From JAJFUI01 sp963754135 (GTDB lineage Bacteria; Planctomycetota; Planctomycetia; Pirellulales; Thermoguttaceae): a DNA stretch of 64,000 nt. Shown here one piece after another: positions 29,472 to 37,860 of this stretch (positions within the stretch are counted from its first letter, which is position 1; every line of letters starts with the position of its first letter). The notes below the pieces were generated by a model. That model was given only the letters and a program-made list of their open reading frames with translations. It searched no databases and had not been told where the DNA came from. Both the position numbers and the translations under genes were made by a program. The stretch is from positions 930,001 to 994,000 of the forward strand of contig CAVWEY010000003.1 of NCBI GenBank assembly GCA_963754135.1. Reading direction: 5' to 3'.

Positions 29472-30729
29472 GGTTTCATTGCCGTGACCAGCAACTGGCC
29501 TTCGCTCAGGTTGCCGGAGACGAGTTCCGTGAATTGTCCGTCGCTCAAGCCGGTCACGACTTTCACGGCCGACAGCAGGCCGCCGTCGGCAACCCAGACG
29601 TATTGCGGCTTGCGGGCGGGCTCCGGCGCTGATCCGCCGTCGGCGGCTGCGGCCGCCTTGGGCGAGTCCGCGTCCGGCTTTTCCAGGCCGTCGGAATCCG
29701 CGCTTTCCAGAAGGGACCGGTCGCAGGCACGGACCAACTCCGGCTTGGGATCGAACCGCAGCGCCGCGTTGGGAATCTTCAGCACCCCCGTGTGCTTCTC
29801 GATTTGGAAGCAGAGCGTGGGCGTCATTCCCGGCAGCAGCTTGAGTTGCGGGTTGGGGGCCTCGACGACCACCGTGTAGGTGACGATGTTCTGCACCGTG
29901 GTCGGCGTAAGACGGATCTGCAAAATCTTTCCCGCGAACGTGTCCTTGGGGTAGGCGTCCACTTTGAAGGTAACCGGCTGGCTTCGCGCTGGGCCTCGCG
30001 GATCAAGCCGATGTCCGCCTCATCCACCGACGCCAAGACGTAAATCCGCTTCTCCAAGTCGGGAGCGACGACGAAGAGCACGGGCGTCTGATAGGTCGAC
30101 GCCAGGGTCTGACCGGGATCCACCTTGCGGTCCGTGACAACGCCGTCCACCGGCGAGGTGATCTTGGTGTAGCCGAGATTGGTCTCGGCCAGTTGCAGGG
30201 CGGCCTCGCTCTGCCCGATCTGCGCCTCGGCAACCGCCACGCCGGCCGCGGCCGTTTCGTAGGCGGATTCGGCCAGGTCGTAGTCGGTGTCGGAAATGGC
30301 CTTGCCGGGCAACAAGCTCTGGGCCCGCTTCCAATCCCGCCTCGCTTGTTCGACCTTGGCCTTCGCTTGCAACAGATTGGCCTTGGCGGCGGCCAGCGAC
30401 GCCTTGGCCTGATCGAGATTGGCCTTGAAAATCAGCGGATCGACCTCCGCCAGAAGTTGTCCCTTCTTGACCTTGTCGTTGAAGTCGACGTAGATCCGGC
30501 AAATCGGCCCGGAGACGAACGAGCCGACCTGCACGCTCTGCACCGGCTGCACGGCGCCGCTTTCCTTGACGGTGAACGTGACGTCGCCGCGCCGCACCGG
30601 CGCGGTCCGGTAGCCGCCGTTGTCGGCGCCGTCGGCGGCGGGACGGAGGCGGCGGTAGCCGACGGCGCCGCCTCCCCCTACGAGCCCGACGACGATCAGC
30701 CAGAACAGCAGCCGTTTCATGGCAATCAT
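29468..30729 (-). CDS. MacA-type periplasmic adaptor (HlyD family); one frameshift
   Basis: A signal-anchor (LLFWLIVVGLVGGGGAVGY) is followed by the lipoyl-like halves VQVGSFVSGPICRIYVDF and KITSPVDGVVTDRKVDPG, with a long coiled-coil hairpin (QAKASLAAAKANLLQAKAKV) between them. The beta-barrel domain follows. The frame breaks near 29975. The start at 30729 is chosen because its ATG overlaps the stop of the ATPase gene as ATGA, with AAGG just upstream; an ATG three codons later is possible. About 420 residues when repaired. Confidence 0.88.
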
Positions 30730-31434
30730 CCTTCCGGCCGGTGCGCGGAGGCGGCGGCCAGGGCGAAGTCCGTCGACTCGCACACCACCCGTCCGTCGCG
30801 GAGGACGATGGCCCGGCCGGCGTTTCGCGCCACCTCCTGATCGTGCGTTACCAGGATGATCGTGATTCCGTCTTCCTTGTTGAGTTGCCGGAACAGGTCC
30901 ATCACCTCCCGGCTGGTGCGCGAGTCGATGTTTCCGGTGGGCTCGTCGGCCAAGAGGATCGGCGGCGAGTTGGCCAGGCGCGGGCGATGGCCACCCGCTG
31001 CTGCTCGCCGCCGGAGAGCTGCGCGGGGTGGTGATCCAGCCGCGATTGCAGGCCCACCTTCTTCAGCAATTCCGCGCCCGCCCTCGCCGCCGGCCGCCGC
31101 GGACGTGGCCGGCATACAACAGCGGCAACTCCACGTTTTCCACGGCGGAAGTCCGCGAGAGCAAATTGAAGTTCTGGAACACGAAACCGATCTTGCGGTT
31201 CCGCAGGCGGGCCCGCTGGTCGCCCGACATCGCCCCGACCTCTTCCCCTTCGAGTAGGTAGCTGCCGCGGCTGGGCCGGTCGAGGCAGCCCAGCGTGTTC
31301 ATCAGCGTCGTCTTGCCCGAGCCCGAAGGGCCCAGCAGGGCGACGTACTCTCCGTAGTCGATGTCGATGGAGACGCCCCGCAACGCCTCCACCTCGACTT
31401 CGCCAACCGTATAGGTCTTCCAAACGTCGCGCAC
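30726..31434 (-). CDS. MacB/LolD-type ABC ATPase; two frameshifts
   Basis: Walker A GPSGSGKTT, Q-loop FVFQNFNLLS, signature LSGGEQQRVAIARA, Walker B ILLADEPTG and H-loop VTHD are all visible, but in three different frames. The breaks lie near 31080 and 30985. The repaired length is about 236 residues. The start at 31434 is GTG (RDVWKTYTVGEVEVEALRG follows); a few more residues upstream could belong. It is the first gene of the three-gene exporter operon. Confidence 0.88.
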
Positions 31435-31583
31435 CTCGATCAGCCGCGTCCGCGGGACGCAGCCGTGCGCCGGCGCCGCAGCTTCACGGCGGTGAGCACC
31501 GCCGTGTTTCTCGCGCCGGGCGGAATAAAAGGCTTTGTCGACAACATGGACGTGTGGCCGGTGAGCGCCGTTTGGAGCTTGTG

Positions 31584-32246
31584 CTAGGAATCCCCTTTCG
31601 TGTGCCGGATGATGCGGCCCTCCGACATGTAGATCACGTCCTCGGCGATGTTCGTGGCGCAGTCGGCGATCCGTTCGAGGTTGCGGGAGACGGCCAGCAG
31701 CCGCAGCAGCGGGCCGGTCTTCGCCGGCTCACGGCGGATCCGCTCTTCCGCCCCGGCCCGGATCTCGTGCTTCAGCCGGTCGATCTCGTCGTCGCGGCGG
31801 CAGACCTCCTCGGCCAGCCGGCCGTCCATGTTCACCATCGCGTCGATGCTGTCGCGGAGCATGGCCTGCGTCTTCTCCCCCATGCCGGCGATGTCGAAGG
31901 GGACCTCGGCCGGCGGCTCGGCGGCGGTGGAGACGGCCTTCCGCGCGATGTTCACCGCCAGGTCGCCGATCCGCTCCAAATCGTTGTTGATCTTCAGCGC
32001 GGCCACGATGAACCGCAGGTCGACGGCCACCGGCTGGTAGAGAGCCAGGATTTTCAGGCACTCCTCCTCGATCTCCACCTCCCGGCGGTCGATGTCCTCG
32101 TCGCGGTGCTGGACGCTTTGGGCCAGTTCGGCGTCCCGCTCCAGCATGGCCCGGACCGCCACCTGCACCTGGTCCTCGACGATCGCGCAGAGGGCGAGGA
32201 TGTTCTTCTTGACCCGCTCGATCTCCCGCTGCAAATGTACCGACAT
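31584..32246 (-). CDS. phoU: Phosphate transport regulator PhoU
   Basis: The intact 220-residue, all-helical protein has two repeats, each with the metal-binding E/D-x3-D motif: NNDLERIGDLAVNIAR and SRNLERIADCATNIAEDV. PhoU damps PhoR-PhoB signalling and binds the PstB transporter. No pst genes are adjacent here. An AAGGAG site precedes the ATG. Confidence 0.95.
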   Translation of the reverse strand: MSVHLQREIERVKKNILALCAIVEDQVQVAVRAMLERDAELAQSVQHRDEDIDRREVEIEEECLKILALYQPVAVDLRFIVAALKINNDLERIGDLAVNIARKAVSTAAEPPAEVPFDIAGMGEKTQAMLRDSIDAMVNMDGRLAEEVCRRDDEIDRLKHEIRAGAEERIRREPAKTGPLLRLLAVSRNLERIADCATNIAEDVIYMSEGRIIRHTKGDS

Positions 32247-32269
32247 GATCGCTCCTTGTGCTCTCTGCT

Positions 32270-32288
32270 CCTCACGCTCCGCGTGAGG
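32270..32288. repeat. Single CCTCACGC-TCC-GCGTGAGG palindrome
   Basis: One unit of the repeat family that also occurs in cmk, at 39231-39287 and at 56206-56291. It lies just upstream of the phoU ribosome site. Confidence 0.75.
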
Positions 32289-32622
32289 CGGCTGCGTCAG
32301 GCGGGGCGTGACGGGTACGGAACCTTGATACTAACTTACTCCAGCCGTGCGGAAATGGCAAGACGGATTGGCTTGACTTGCCCGCCGCAGGTGCCACAAT
32401 GGGCCGTGGCAGCGTGCTTGCCGCAGGCGGCGTTGCTCTGCGTCTTTACGCCCTTCGGCACGGTGCTCGGGGATGTTCTCGATCATCGTGCTCGTGTGGC
32501 CGTCGGTGAAGGCGCTGTTCGCGGGCCAGAACGGCGAGTTGCTGCCGCCCTGAAGAGGCATCAGGCACGCCGGGATTCTGCGGCGGTACACTCCCCAACG
32601 GCCCTTTGCGGGGACTCAGTGA

Positions 32623-32632
32623 ATGGTATAAT
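32623..32632 (+). promoter_or_regulatory. Extended -10 promoter
   Basis: TGG directly before TATAAT (32627-32632) makes an extended -10 element. No good -35 is present. It drives the two-gene unit starting at 32685. Confidence 0.6.
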
Positions 32633-32684
32633 ATAAGAGTAGAAAGCGGCGGAACGGCCGGGAACTGGTCGGAAGGAGGACGCA

Positions 32685-33149
32685 ATGAGCACGTCGCCAA
32701 TGGCGGATCTGGTGGGTTACGATCCGGAGGGACAGATCAAACTGATCGTTGAGGTGAGGGACCGCACCGACACCACGCGCTCGTGGGCACAACTCGTGCG
32801 ATACAACATGCTTGCTCATGGCGCGGTCCCGAACAGTCGCTTTCTGTTGTTGGCCCTTCCTGACCGGTTGTACCTATGGAAGGACACAGGCAACTCGCAG
32901 GAATCGACCGAACCCGCGTATGAGATGGACGCGGCGCCGTTCTTCCGGCCGTACTTTGACAAAGCCCGCGTGTCGCCGGACAAGGTGAGCCGTCAAGGCT
33001 TTGAATTGATCGTGACCTCGTGGCTCAACGAACTCGTCCATTGGGGTATTGCGGACGATGTTCCAGAACCGCAGAAGCGGTTGTTGCAGGAGTCGGGCTT
33101 GGTCGAAGCAATCAAGGGCGGACGCGTGGCTGTCGAAGTTCCCCTATGA
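32685..33149 (+). CDS. PD-(D/E)XK-like protein, partner of a PIN protein
   Basis: The 154-residue protein has the PD-(D/E)XK core of a family common in cyanobacteria: GYDPEGQIKLIVEVRDR, then TTRSWAQLVRYNMLAHG and FLLLALPDRLYLWKD. The usual Lys of the E-x-K motif is Arg here (VEVR), so nuclease activity is doubtful. It overlaps the following PIN-domain gene by ATGA, implying a coupled pair. It may be a partner, antitoxin or targeting subunit. A strong ribosome site and extended -10 promoter precede it. Function unknown. Confidence 0.6.
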   Translation: MSTSPMADLVGYDPEGQIKLIVEVRDRTDTTRSWAQLVRYNMLAHGAVPNSRFLLLALPDRLYLWKDTGNSQESTEPAYEMDAAPFFRPYFDKARVSPDKVSRQGFELIVTSWLNELVHWGIADDVPEPQKRLLQESGLVEAIKGGRVAVEVPL

Positions 33150-33763
33150 ACGTCTACGTTGAGACGAACTTCCTCCTCGAAGTTGCGCTCGTTCAGGAGC
33201 AGCACGAAAGCTGCGAGCGGATTATCGGCCTGTGTGAATCGGGATGTGCCACGCTTCTCGTCCCTACGTTTTCTATCGCCGAGTGCTATGAGAACGTCAT
33301 CCGCCGGGCAAAGGAGCGGGGACAAATCCACAAGCGTTTATCAGAGGAACTGGCGGAGCTTTCGCGATCCAAGCCATACAAGGATAAAATCGACGCTCTG
33401 CAAAGCATCACCGGACTGCTCGTGCGGAGCAACGACGAGGAGGACAAGCGGTTGACCGCGGTCCTGGAACGCGTATCGAAAATCGCGATGCTTGTCCCTC
33501 TTGAAGCCGACATCATCGCCGCGGCAAACCGGCGCAGGGCAACCTTCAAGCAACCGCAGGACTCGATCGTCTATTGTTCAGTGCTTCATCATCTGGACTC
33601 ACAAGGTGGGGCGGAGGGCTGTTTCATCAACAGAAACTCGAGGGATTTCTCCGACCTTGAAATCGTCGAAAGCCTGAAAAGCCGCGGCTGCAAGATGCTC
33701 TACGACTTCAACAAAGGTTGGGACTACCTTTCGCACGGCATAGGCCCCGGCTCAGGCGGATGA
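33146..33763 (+). CDS. PIN-domain protein (probable RNase) in an operon with a PD-(D/E)XK-like protein
   Basis: The 205-residue protein starts MNVYVETNFLLEVAL, a PIN beta-strand with Glu6 in place of the common first Asp. Further acidic positions are Glu46 (SIAECYEN), Asp139 (QPQDSIVYCSVL) and Asp167 (INRNSRDFSD). PIN proteins of this size cut RNA, often as toxins. Its start codon overlaps the stop of the upstream gene, so the two are translated together. No classical VapB-like antitoxin is present, which makes the partner protein the candidate regulator. Confidence 0.72.
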   Translation: MNVYVETNFLLEVALVQEQHESCERIIGLCESGCATLLVPTFSIAECYENVIRRAKERGQIHKRLSEELAELSRSKPYKDKIDALQSITGLLVRSNDEEDKRLTAVLERVSKIAMLVPLEADIIAAANRRRATFKQPQDSIVYCSVLHHLDSQGGAEGCFINRNSRDFSDLEIVESLKSRGCKMLYDFNKGWDYLSHGIGPGSGG

Positions 33764-33811
33764 GCGGCGAATGCCGCTAGCAGTGTCCCGTCGTCTCTCG
33801 CCGTTCGTCCT

Positions 33812-35638
33812 CTACATCTTCTCCACCACGTTGATCCCCAGCAATTCCAGCCCTTTCTGGATCGTTCGGGCGGTCAGGTCGCAGAGGAGCAAGCGGCTCT
33901 GGCGGAGTCCGTCGCTCTCGGCCCGCAGCACGTGGCACTGCTCGAAAAAGGTCGAGTATCGGTTGGCCAGGTCGAAGAGATAAGACGTCAGTTGATTGGG
34001 GCGATAGTCGGCCACGGTCAAGTCGAGGGCCTCCGAAAAGCGGAGTATCTCCAGCCCGAGCGCCCGCTCCGCCGGCGAGCCCAACAGAATCAGAGCGCCG
34101 GACGCCCGCAGCGATCCCACGTCCACGCCGCCCTTGGCGAAAATGCTCCGCACGCGGGCGTAGGCGTATTGCATGTACGTGGCCGTGTTGCCGGTCATCG
34201 CCAGCATCTTGTCGTAGCTGAAGACGTAGTCGCTGGTGCGGTTCTGCGAGAGGTCGGCATACTTCAGGGCCGCAATGCCAACCGTCTCGGCCACCTGGCG
34301 GCGCTCGGCGGGCGAGAGTTCCGGCCCGTCGGGCTTGGCGTCGTCGCCCGCCGCGACGATCTCCAGCGCCCGGCGGACGGCTTCATCCAGCAGGCCCTCC
34401 AGACCGACCGTTTCGCCGGAGCGGGTCTTGAACGGCCGGCCGTCGTCCCCCAGCACGGTGCCGAAACTGACGTGCCGCAGCTCAACGTTTCTGTTAGCCC
34501 ACTTCTTCCCAGGTGAAAACAGCCACTTCCTGGCGACTCCAAAGAGAATGTCGAAGTGCAACGACTGGCGGTGATCCACCACGTACAAGATCGCGTCCGG
34601 CTGAAACTTCTCCATCCTGAATGCGATCGTGGCCAGATCAGTCGTCCCGTAGAGGAACGCCCCGTCCTGCTTGCGCACGATCATCGGCACCTTCTGGCCT
34701 TCGAGGAAGACGCAGATGGCCCCGTCACTCTCCTGGGCAAGGCCCTTTTTCATGAGTTCCTCGACCACCGGTGCCAGCCGGTCCTCGTAGAAGCTCTCGC
34801 CCAGCGTGTGGTCAAAGGAGACGCCCAGCCGGCGGTAGACCCGCTGGATTTCGTCTTCGCAATGCGGCAGGAACTCGGCCCACAGCCGGCGGTTTTCCGC
34901 GTCGCTGGCGTGCAGCTTGGCCGTCTCGGCTAGCACGGCGGTTCGAATTTCCCCGCACAAGGCGTTTGGGGCGTCGATATTTCCTTCCTCGTCGATCAAC
35001 TTCTGCGTCAAGAGATGCTGTTCTTCATCCATCCGCTTCCGCACCTCTCGGTAGAGCCGGGCGAGTTCCTCGACGGGGTTCCGCCGGTACGCCTCGGCGT
35101 CCAGGAAATGCTTGTAGCCGTAGAGGATCATGCCGAACTGGGTGCCCCAGTCGCCGATATGATTGTCGCTGATGACCGTGTGCCCGAGAAACCGCAACAC
35201 GCGGCATAGGGCGTCGCCGATCACCGTCGAGCGGATGTGGCCGACGTGCATCGGCTTGGCCACGTTCGGGGCGGAGTAGTCAATCACCCAAGTCCGCGGG
35301 GCGGCGGCCGGGGGGATGCCCAGCCGCGGGTCGCCCACTGCCGCCGCCAGCCGCGCGACCAGCCAATCGTCCCTGATCCGCAGGTTGATGAAGCCCGGCC
35401 CGGCGATCTCGGGCGGCTGGCAGAGGTCGCCGAGGTCGAGCCGGCGGACGATCTCGGCGGCCACGTCCCTCGGCGGGCGCTGGAGCCGCTTCCCCAACGG
35501 CATGGCCAGATTGGCCTGGTAATCGCCGAACTTCGGGTCCTGGCTGCGGCGGATCGATTCGAGCAACTCCGCCGGCTCATCGGCCATGCCGGCCAACGCC
35601 TGGCGGAAACGCTCCTTCAACTCGGGCAGAATGCTCAT
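33812..35638 (-). CDS. argS: Arginyl-tRNA synthetase
   Basis: Class I synthetase, intact at 608 residues. The HIGH motif reads HVGH in SAPNVAKPMHVGHIRST, with NHIGDWGTQFGM after it. The KMSKS region is the usual ArgRS variant (GDDGRPFKTRSGE). The C-terminal anticodon-binding domain ends SRLLLCDLTARTIQKGLELLGI. The start at 35638 (MSILPELKERF) fits the N-terminal Add-1 domain; longer in-frame extension reads as non-native. Confidence 0.96.
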   Translation of the reverse strand: MSILPELKERFRQALAGMADEPAELLESIRRSQDPKFGDYQANLAMPLGKRLQRPPRDVAAEIVRRLDLGDLCQPPEIAGPGFINLRIRDDWLVARLAAAVGDPRLGIPPAAAPRTWVIDYSAPNVAKPMHVGHIRSTVIGDALCRVLRFLGHTVISDNHIGDWGTQFGMILYGYKHFLDAEAYRRNPVEELARLYREVRKRMDEEQHLLTQKLIDEEGNIDAPNALCGEIRTAVLAETAKLHASDAENRRLWAEFLPHCEDEIQRVYRRLGVSFDHTLGESFYEDRLAPVVEELMKKGLAQESDGAICVFLEGQKVPMIVRKQDGAFLYGTTDLATIAFRMEKFQPDAILYVVDHRQSLHFDILFGVARKWLFSPGKKWANRNVELRHVSFGTVLGDDGRPFKTRSGETVGLEGLLDEAVRRALEIVAAGDDAKPDGPELSPAERRQVAETVGIAALKYADLSQNRTSDYVFSYDKMLAMTGNTATYMQYAYARVRSIFAKGGVDVGSLRASGALILLGSPAERALGLEILRFSEALDLTVADYRPNQLTSYLFDLANRYSTFFEQCHVLRAESDGLRQSRLLLCDLTARTIQKGLELLGINVVEKM

Positions 35639-35707
35639 GGTGGCCACCCAATCGTCCAAAAACCTCGATTCTACAAGGGATACATCGTCTCGACCAGCGG
35701 CCCGCCG

Positions 35708-35929
35708 ATGCGTCGCCCGGATCACCGGCACCGCCCAATGCCGCTGGGCCGATCGAGAATCCACTTCATCTTCGGCCGCGGCTGGACCTACAACCTCTGG
35801 GGCTTCGGCTGCGTCAAGCTCACGCTCGGCAAGAAGGCTCTCCGCGTCGGCACCGACGACGCGGAGAGCCTGGCGGAGTTCTTACGCGGAAAGGTCCAAT
35901 CGTCCATTGGCGCGGATGGACGCCGGTGA
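35708..35929 (+). CDS. Short ORF, possible fragment of an unknown protein
   Basis: The 73-residue frame includes RIHFIFGRGWTYNLWGFG and KKALRVGTDDAESLAEFLRG, which look like a natural protein end rather than random sequence. No start with a ribosome site is present and the region upstream is argS on the other strand. It may be the remaining 3' end of a gene whose 5' part was lost. I cannot name a family. Confidence 0.35.
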   Translation: MRRPDHRHRPMPLGRSRIHFIFGRGWTYNLWGFGCVKLTLGKKALRVGTDDAESLAEFLRGKVQSSIGADGRR

Positions 35930-35986
35930 GGGATATGGTAGACTATACCAATGGAGCGGGATGTCCAACGTGATGGAGCCGGTGAA

Positions 35987-36322
35987 ATGGCAAGTGAGAC
36001 GGCAACCGCGGCCGAGGTGGCTCTTCCCGCCAGCATTCGGCGGGTGGTGGACCATGCGGTCCGTGCCGTCGATCCAACGCGGGTGATCCTCTACGGCTCG
36101 CGGGCCCGCGGCGACGCCCGGGAGGATTCCGACTACGACCTGGCGTTTATCTTCTCGAAGGAACACCGCCGGCAGTGGATTCGGTTCCTGGCCGACTTTG
36201 ACGACGCCGCCCTGACCCTGTTGCCGGTTGACTTGTTGGATTGGGGCGAAGCCTCGGAACGGTTGCGCGAGCGAATCGGAAAGGAAGGAGTGACGCTCTA
36301 TGAGCGGGTCCCAAGCGGTTGA
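35987..36322 (+). CDS. mntA: Minimal nucleotidyltransferase (MntA-type antitoxin)
   Basis: The 111-residue protein carries the Pol-beta-like signature YGSRARGD followed by DSDYDLAF, with the catalytic Asp pair. MntA proteins add AMP to the partner HepT toxin and so silence it. The start at 35987 is preferred over the in-frame ATG at 35951 because a GGAG site lies at the right distance. The 3' end overlaps hepT by 23 bases. Confidence 0.85.
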   Translation: MASETATAAEVALPASIRRVVDHAVRAVDPTRVILYGSRARGDAREDSDYDLAFIFSKEHRRQWIRFLADFDDAALTLLPVDLLDWGEASERLRERIGKEGVTLYERVPSG

Positions 36323-36680
36323 GAACTTCGGCAAGGCATTGTCGAAACTGCAAGAATTCGCCGCAATGCCGGTCGCCAACGACCGCGACCGGGCGGGGAT
36401 CATCCAGGCGTTTGAGTTCACCTTCGAGCAGTGCTGGAAGGCTTTCCAACAGATCGCCGCGGCACAGGGCCTCGCCGCCGCCAGCCCGCGGCAGTCCCTT
36501 CAAGCCGCGGCCCAACTGGGGCTGATCGACGCGGCCGACGAAGCAACCTGGCTGGCGATGTTGCACGACCGGAACATGACGTCTCACTTGTACCGGGAGG
36601 AAGTCGCCGTCGAGATCGCCGACCGCGTCGTCCATCGCTACGTGACGTTGCTCAGCCTAGCACGCCGGACCTGTGGCTGA
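36300..36680 (+). CDS. hepT: HEPN-domain HepT-type RNase toxin
   Basis: The 126-residue all-helical protein has the HEPN pattern and ends with RNMTSHLYREE. That is R-x4-H-x-Y: the Arg and His are the RNase residues, and the Tyr is the site that MntA adenylylates in characterised pairs. It overlaps mntA (usual in this family, order antitoxin-toxin) and has AAGGAG at a good distance. All catalytic residues appear present in both partners, so the module looks active. Confidence 0.85.
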   Translation: MSGSQAVENFGKALSKLQEFAAMPVANDRDRAGIIQAFEFTFEQCWKAFQQIAAAQGLAAASPRQSLQAAAQLGLIDAADEATWLAMLHDRNMTSHLYREEVAVEIADRVVHRYVTLLSLARRTCG

Positions 36681-36683
36681 TGG

Positions 36684-36998
36684 TCAGGGATCGTGTTTAT
36701 CGGCAGGCAATTGCGGCTGAATCCGTGCAGTCAACTCGTCGGGCGTTACCCCTCGCACCAGGAACCGCTTCTGGTGGGAAGTCTCGCCGGAGAGCAGCTC
36801 GATCTGCGATTTCTTCAGCCGAAGTGACTTGCTCAGCAGTTCGATCAGGGCCTTGTTGGCCTTGCCCCGCTCGGGCGATTGCGTGACGCAGACCTTCAGT
36901 TGGCCGTCCTGCACGCCGCGGATTTCGTTCCGCCGGGCGCCGGGCTGGGCACGCACCGGAAGGATTGTGCCGTCGGCGTGGGGTTCCAGGTGCAACAT
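36684..36998 (-). CDS. yggU: DUF167 (YggU) family protein
   Basis: The 104-residue protein has the DUF167 blocks PVRAQPGARRNEIRGV, KVCVTQSPERGKANKALIELLSK and KSQIELLSGETSHQKRFLV. Function in bacteria is unclear. It follows yggS directly, as in many genomes. The start at 36998 is taken because upstream in-frame sequence is repeat DNA (37009-37074). Confidence 0.85.
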   Translation of the reverse strand: MLHLEPHADGTILPVRAQPGARRNEIRGVQDGQLKVCVTQSPERGKANKALIELLSKSLRLKKSQIELLSGETSHQKRFLVRGVTPDELTARIQPQLPADKHDP

Positions 36999-37008
36999 GG
37001 CAGATTTA

Positions 37009-37074
37009 TTGATTTGGGATTTGGGATTTGCTGATTTGCGGGACTCCAATTCCAAATCCCAAATCCCGAATCAA
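37009..37074. repeat. GATTTGGGATTTGGG inverted repeat
   Basis: The arms 37009-37030 and 37052-37074 are near-exact reverse complements made of GATTTGG/CCAAATC heptamers. It lies between yggS and yggU, touching the yggS stop. A tandem version is at 54062-54094. Confidence 0.75.
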
Positions 37075-37853
37075 CAAATTGCTTCGAACAGCGCCGAGCC
37101 AACGCGGACAATCGTGGCCCCTTCTTCGATGGCCACTTCGAAATCGCCGCTCATGCCCATCGAAAGCTCGTCGAGCATGACGCCCGGCGGACATTGGGGA
37201 CGCAAACCATCGCGGAGTTGGCGGAGGGCGGCGAAGTCGCGGCGGGCGGCGTCCAGCCCACCCTCCAAACCGGCCATGCACATCAGCCCGCGGACCGACA
37301 CGTGCCGATAGCCCGGCAACTCGGCCAGCAGCGGCTCGATCTCCTCCGGCCGCAATCCGTGCTTGGCCGCCTCGCCGGAAACATTCACTTCCAGCAAGAC
37401 CCGAAGGGGAGAAAATGGCTCAGGTAGGGTGGGACAAGCGGAGCGCGGTCCCACCACCGTGTTGGCCGCCATTGGTGGGACCGCGCTTCGCTTGTCCCAC
37501 CCTACCTCTTCGTCGATGGCGGCCAATAGCCGCGGGCTGTCGACCGAATGGATCATCCGGACCAGCGGCAGGGTCCGCCGCACTTTGTTCCGCTGCAAAT
37601 GGCCCACCATGTGCCAACGGACCGGCAGGTCGGCCAGCCGGGCGGCCTTCTCCCAAAGCTGCTGCGGCCGGCTCTCGCCCAGCTCGCGGCAGCCGGCCTC
37701 GACCAACGGACGCACCGCCTCAGCCGGGACGTACTTGGTCACCGCCACCAGCGTCACCGCATCGGCCGGGCGGCCGCTGCGGGCGGCGGCGGCGGTAATC
37801 CGCCCCCGCACCCCCGCTACGTTCTCGGCAATCCGTGCGGCAATGCCAGGCAT
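37071..37853 (-). CDS. yggS: YggS/PROSC-family PLP homeostasis protein with in-frame repeat insertion
   Basis: This PLP-binding protein keeps free pyridoxal phosphate low. Lys40 in VAVTKYV is the Schiff-base lysine; WHMVGHLQRNK and LDELSMGMSGDFEVAI are family signatures. Residues about 117-144 come from the palindromic repeat at 37422-37507 and replace the usual short linker before LRVLLEVNVSG. The frame is kept. It lies seven bases after the LarA-like gene and upstream of yggU on the same strand. Confidence 0.9.
   Translation of the reverse strand: MPGIAARIAENVAGVRGRITAAAARSGRPADAVTLVAVTKYVPAEAVRPLVEAGCRELGESRPQQLWEKAARLADLPVRWHMVGHLQRNKVRRTLPLVRMIHSVDSPRLLAAIDEEVGWDKRSAVPPMAANTVVGPRSACPTLPEPFSPLRVLLEVNVSGEAAKHGLRPEEIEPLLAELPGYRHVSVRGLMCMAGLEGGLDAARRDFAALRQLRDGLRPQCPPGVMLDELSMGMSGDFEVAIEEGATIVRVGSALFEAIC
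37422..37507. repeat. 86-bp inverted repeat inside yggS (GGTAGGGTGGGACAAGCG family)
   Basis: Arms 37422-37456 and 37473-37507 are 35-base reverse complements with one mismatch and a 16-base spacer. A single arm of the same sequence sits in the MmeI-like gene at 49472-49504. Confidence 0.88.
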
Positions 37854-37860
37854 GACGGGC

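Larger units (their letters stand above)
32247..32684. other. Intergenic region upstream of the PD-(D/E)XK-like/PIN pair
   Basis: About 440 bases between divergent genes. It holds one repeat unit (32270-32288), the extended -10 promoter at 32623-32632, and a strong AAGGAGG ribosome site before 32685. The middle part has short frames only. Confidence 0.5.
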
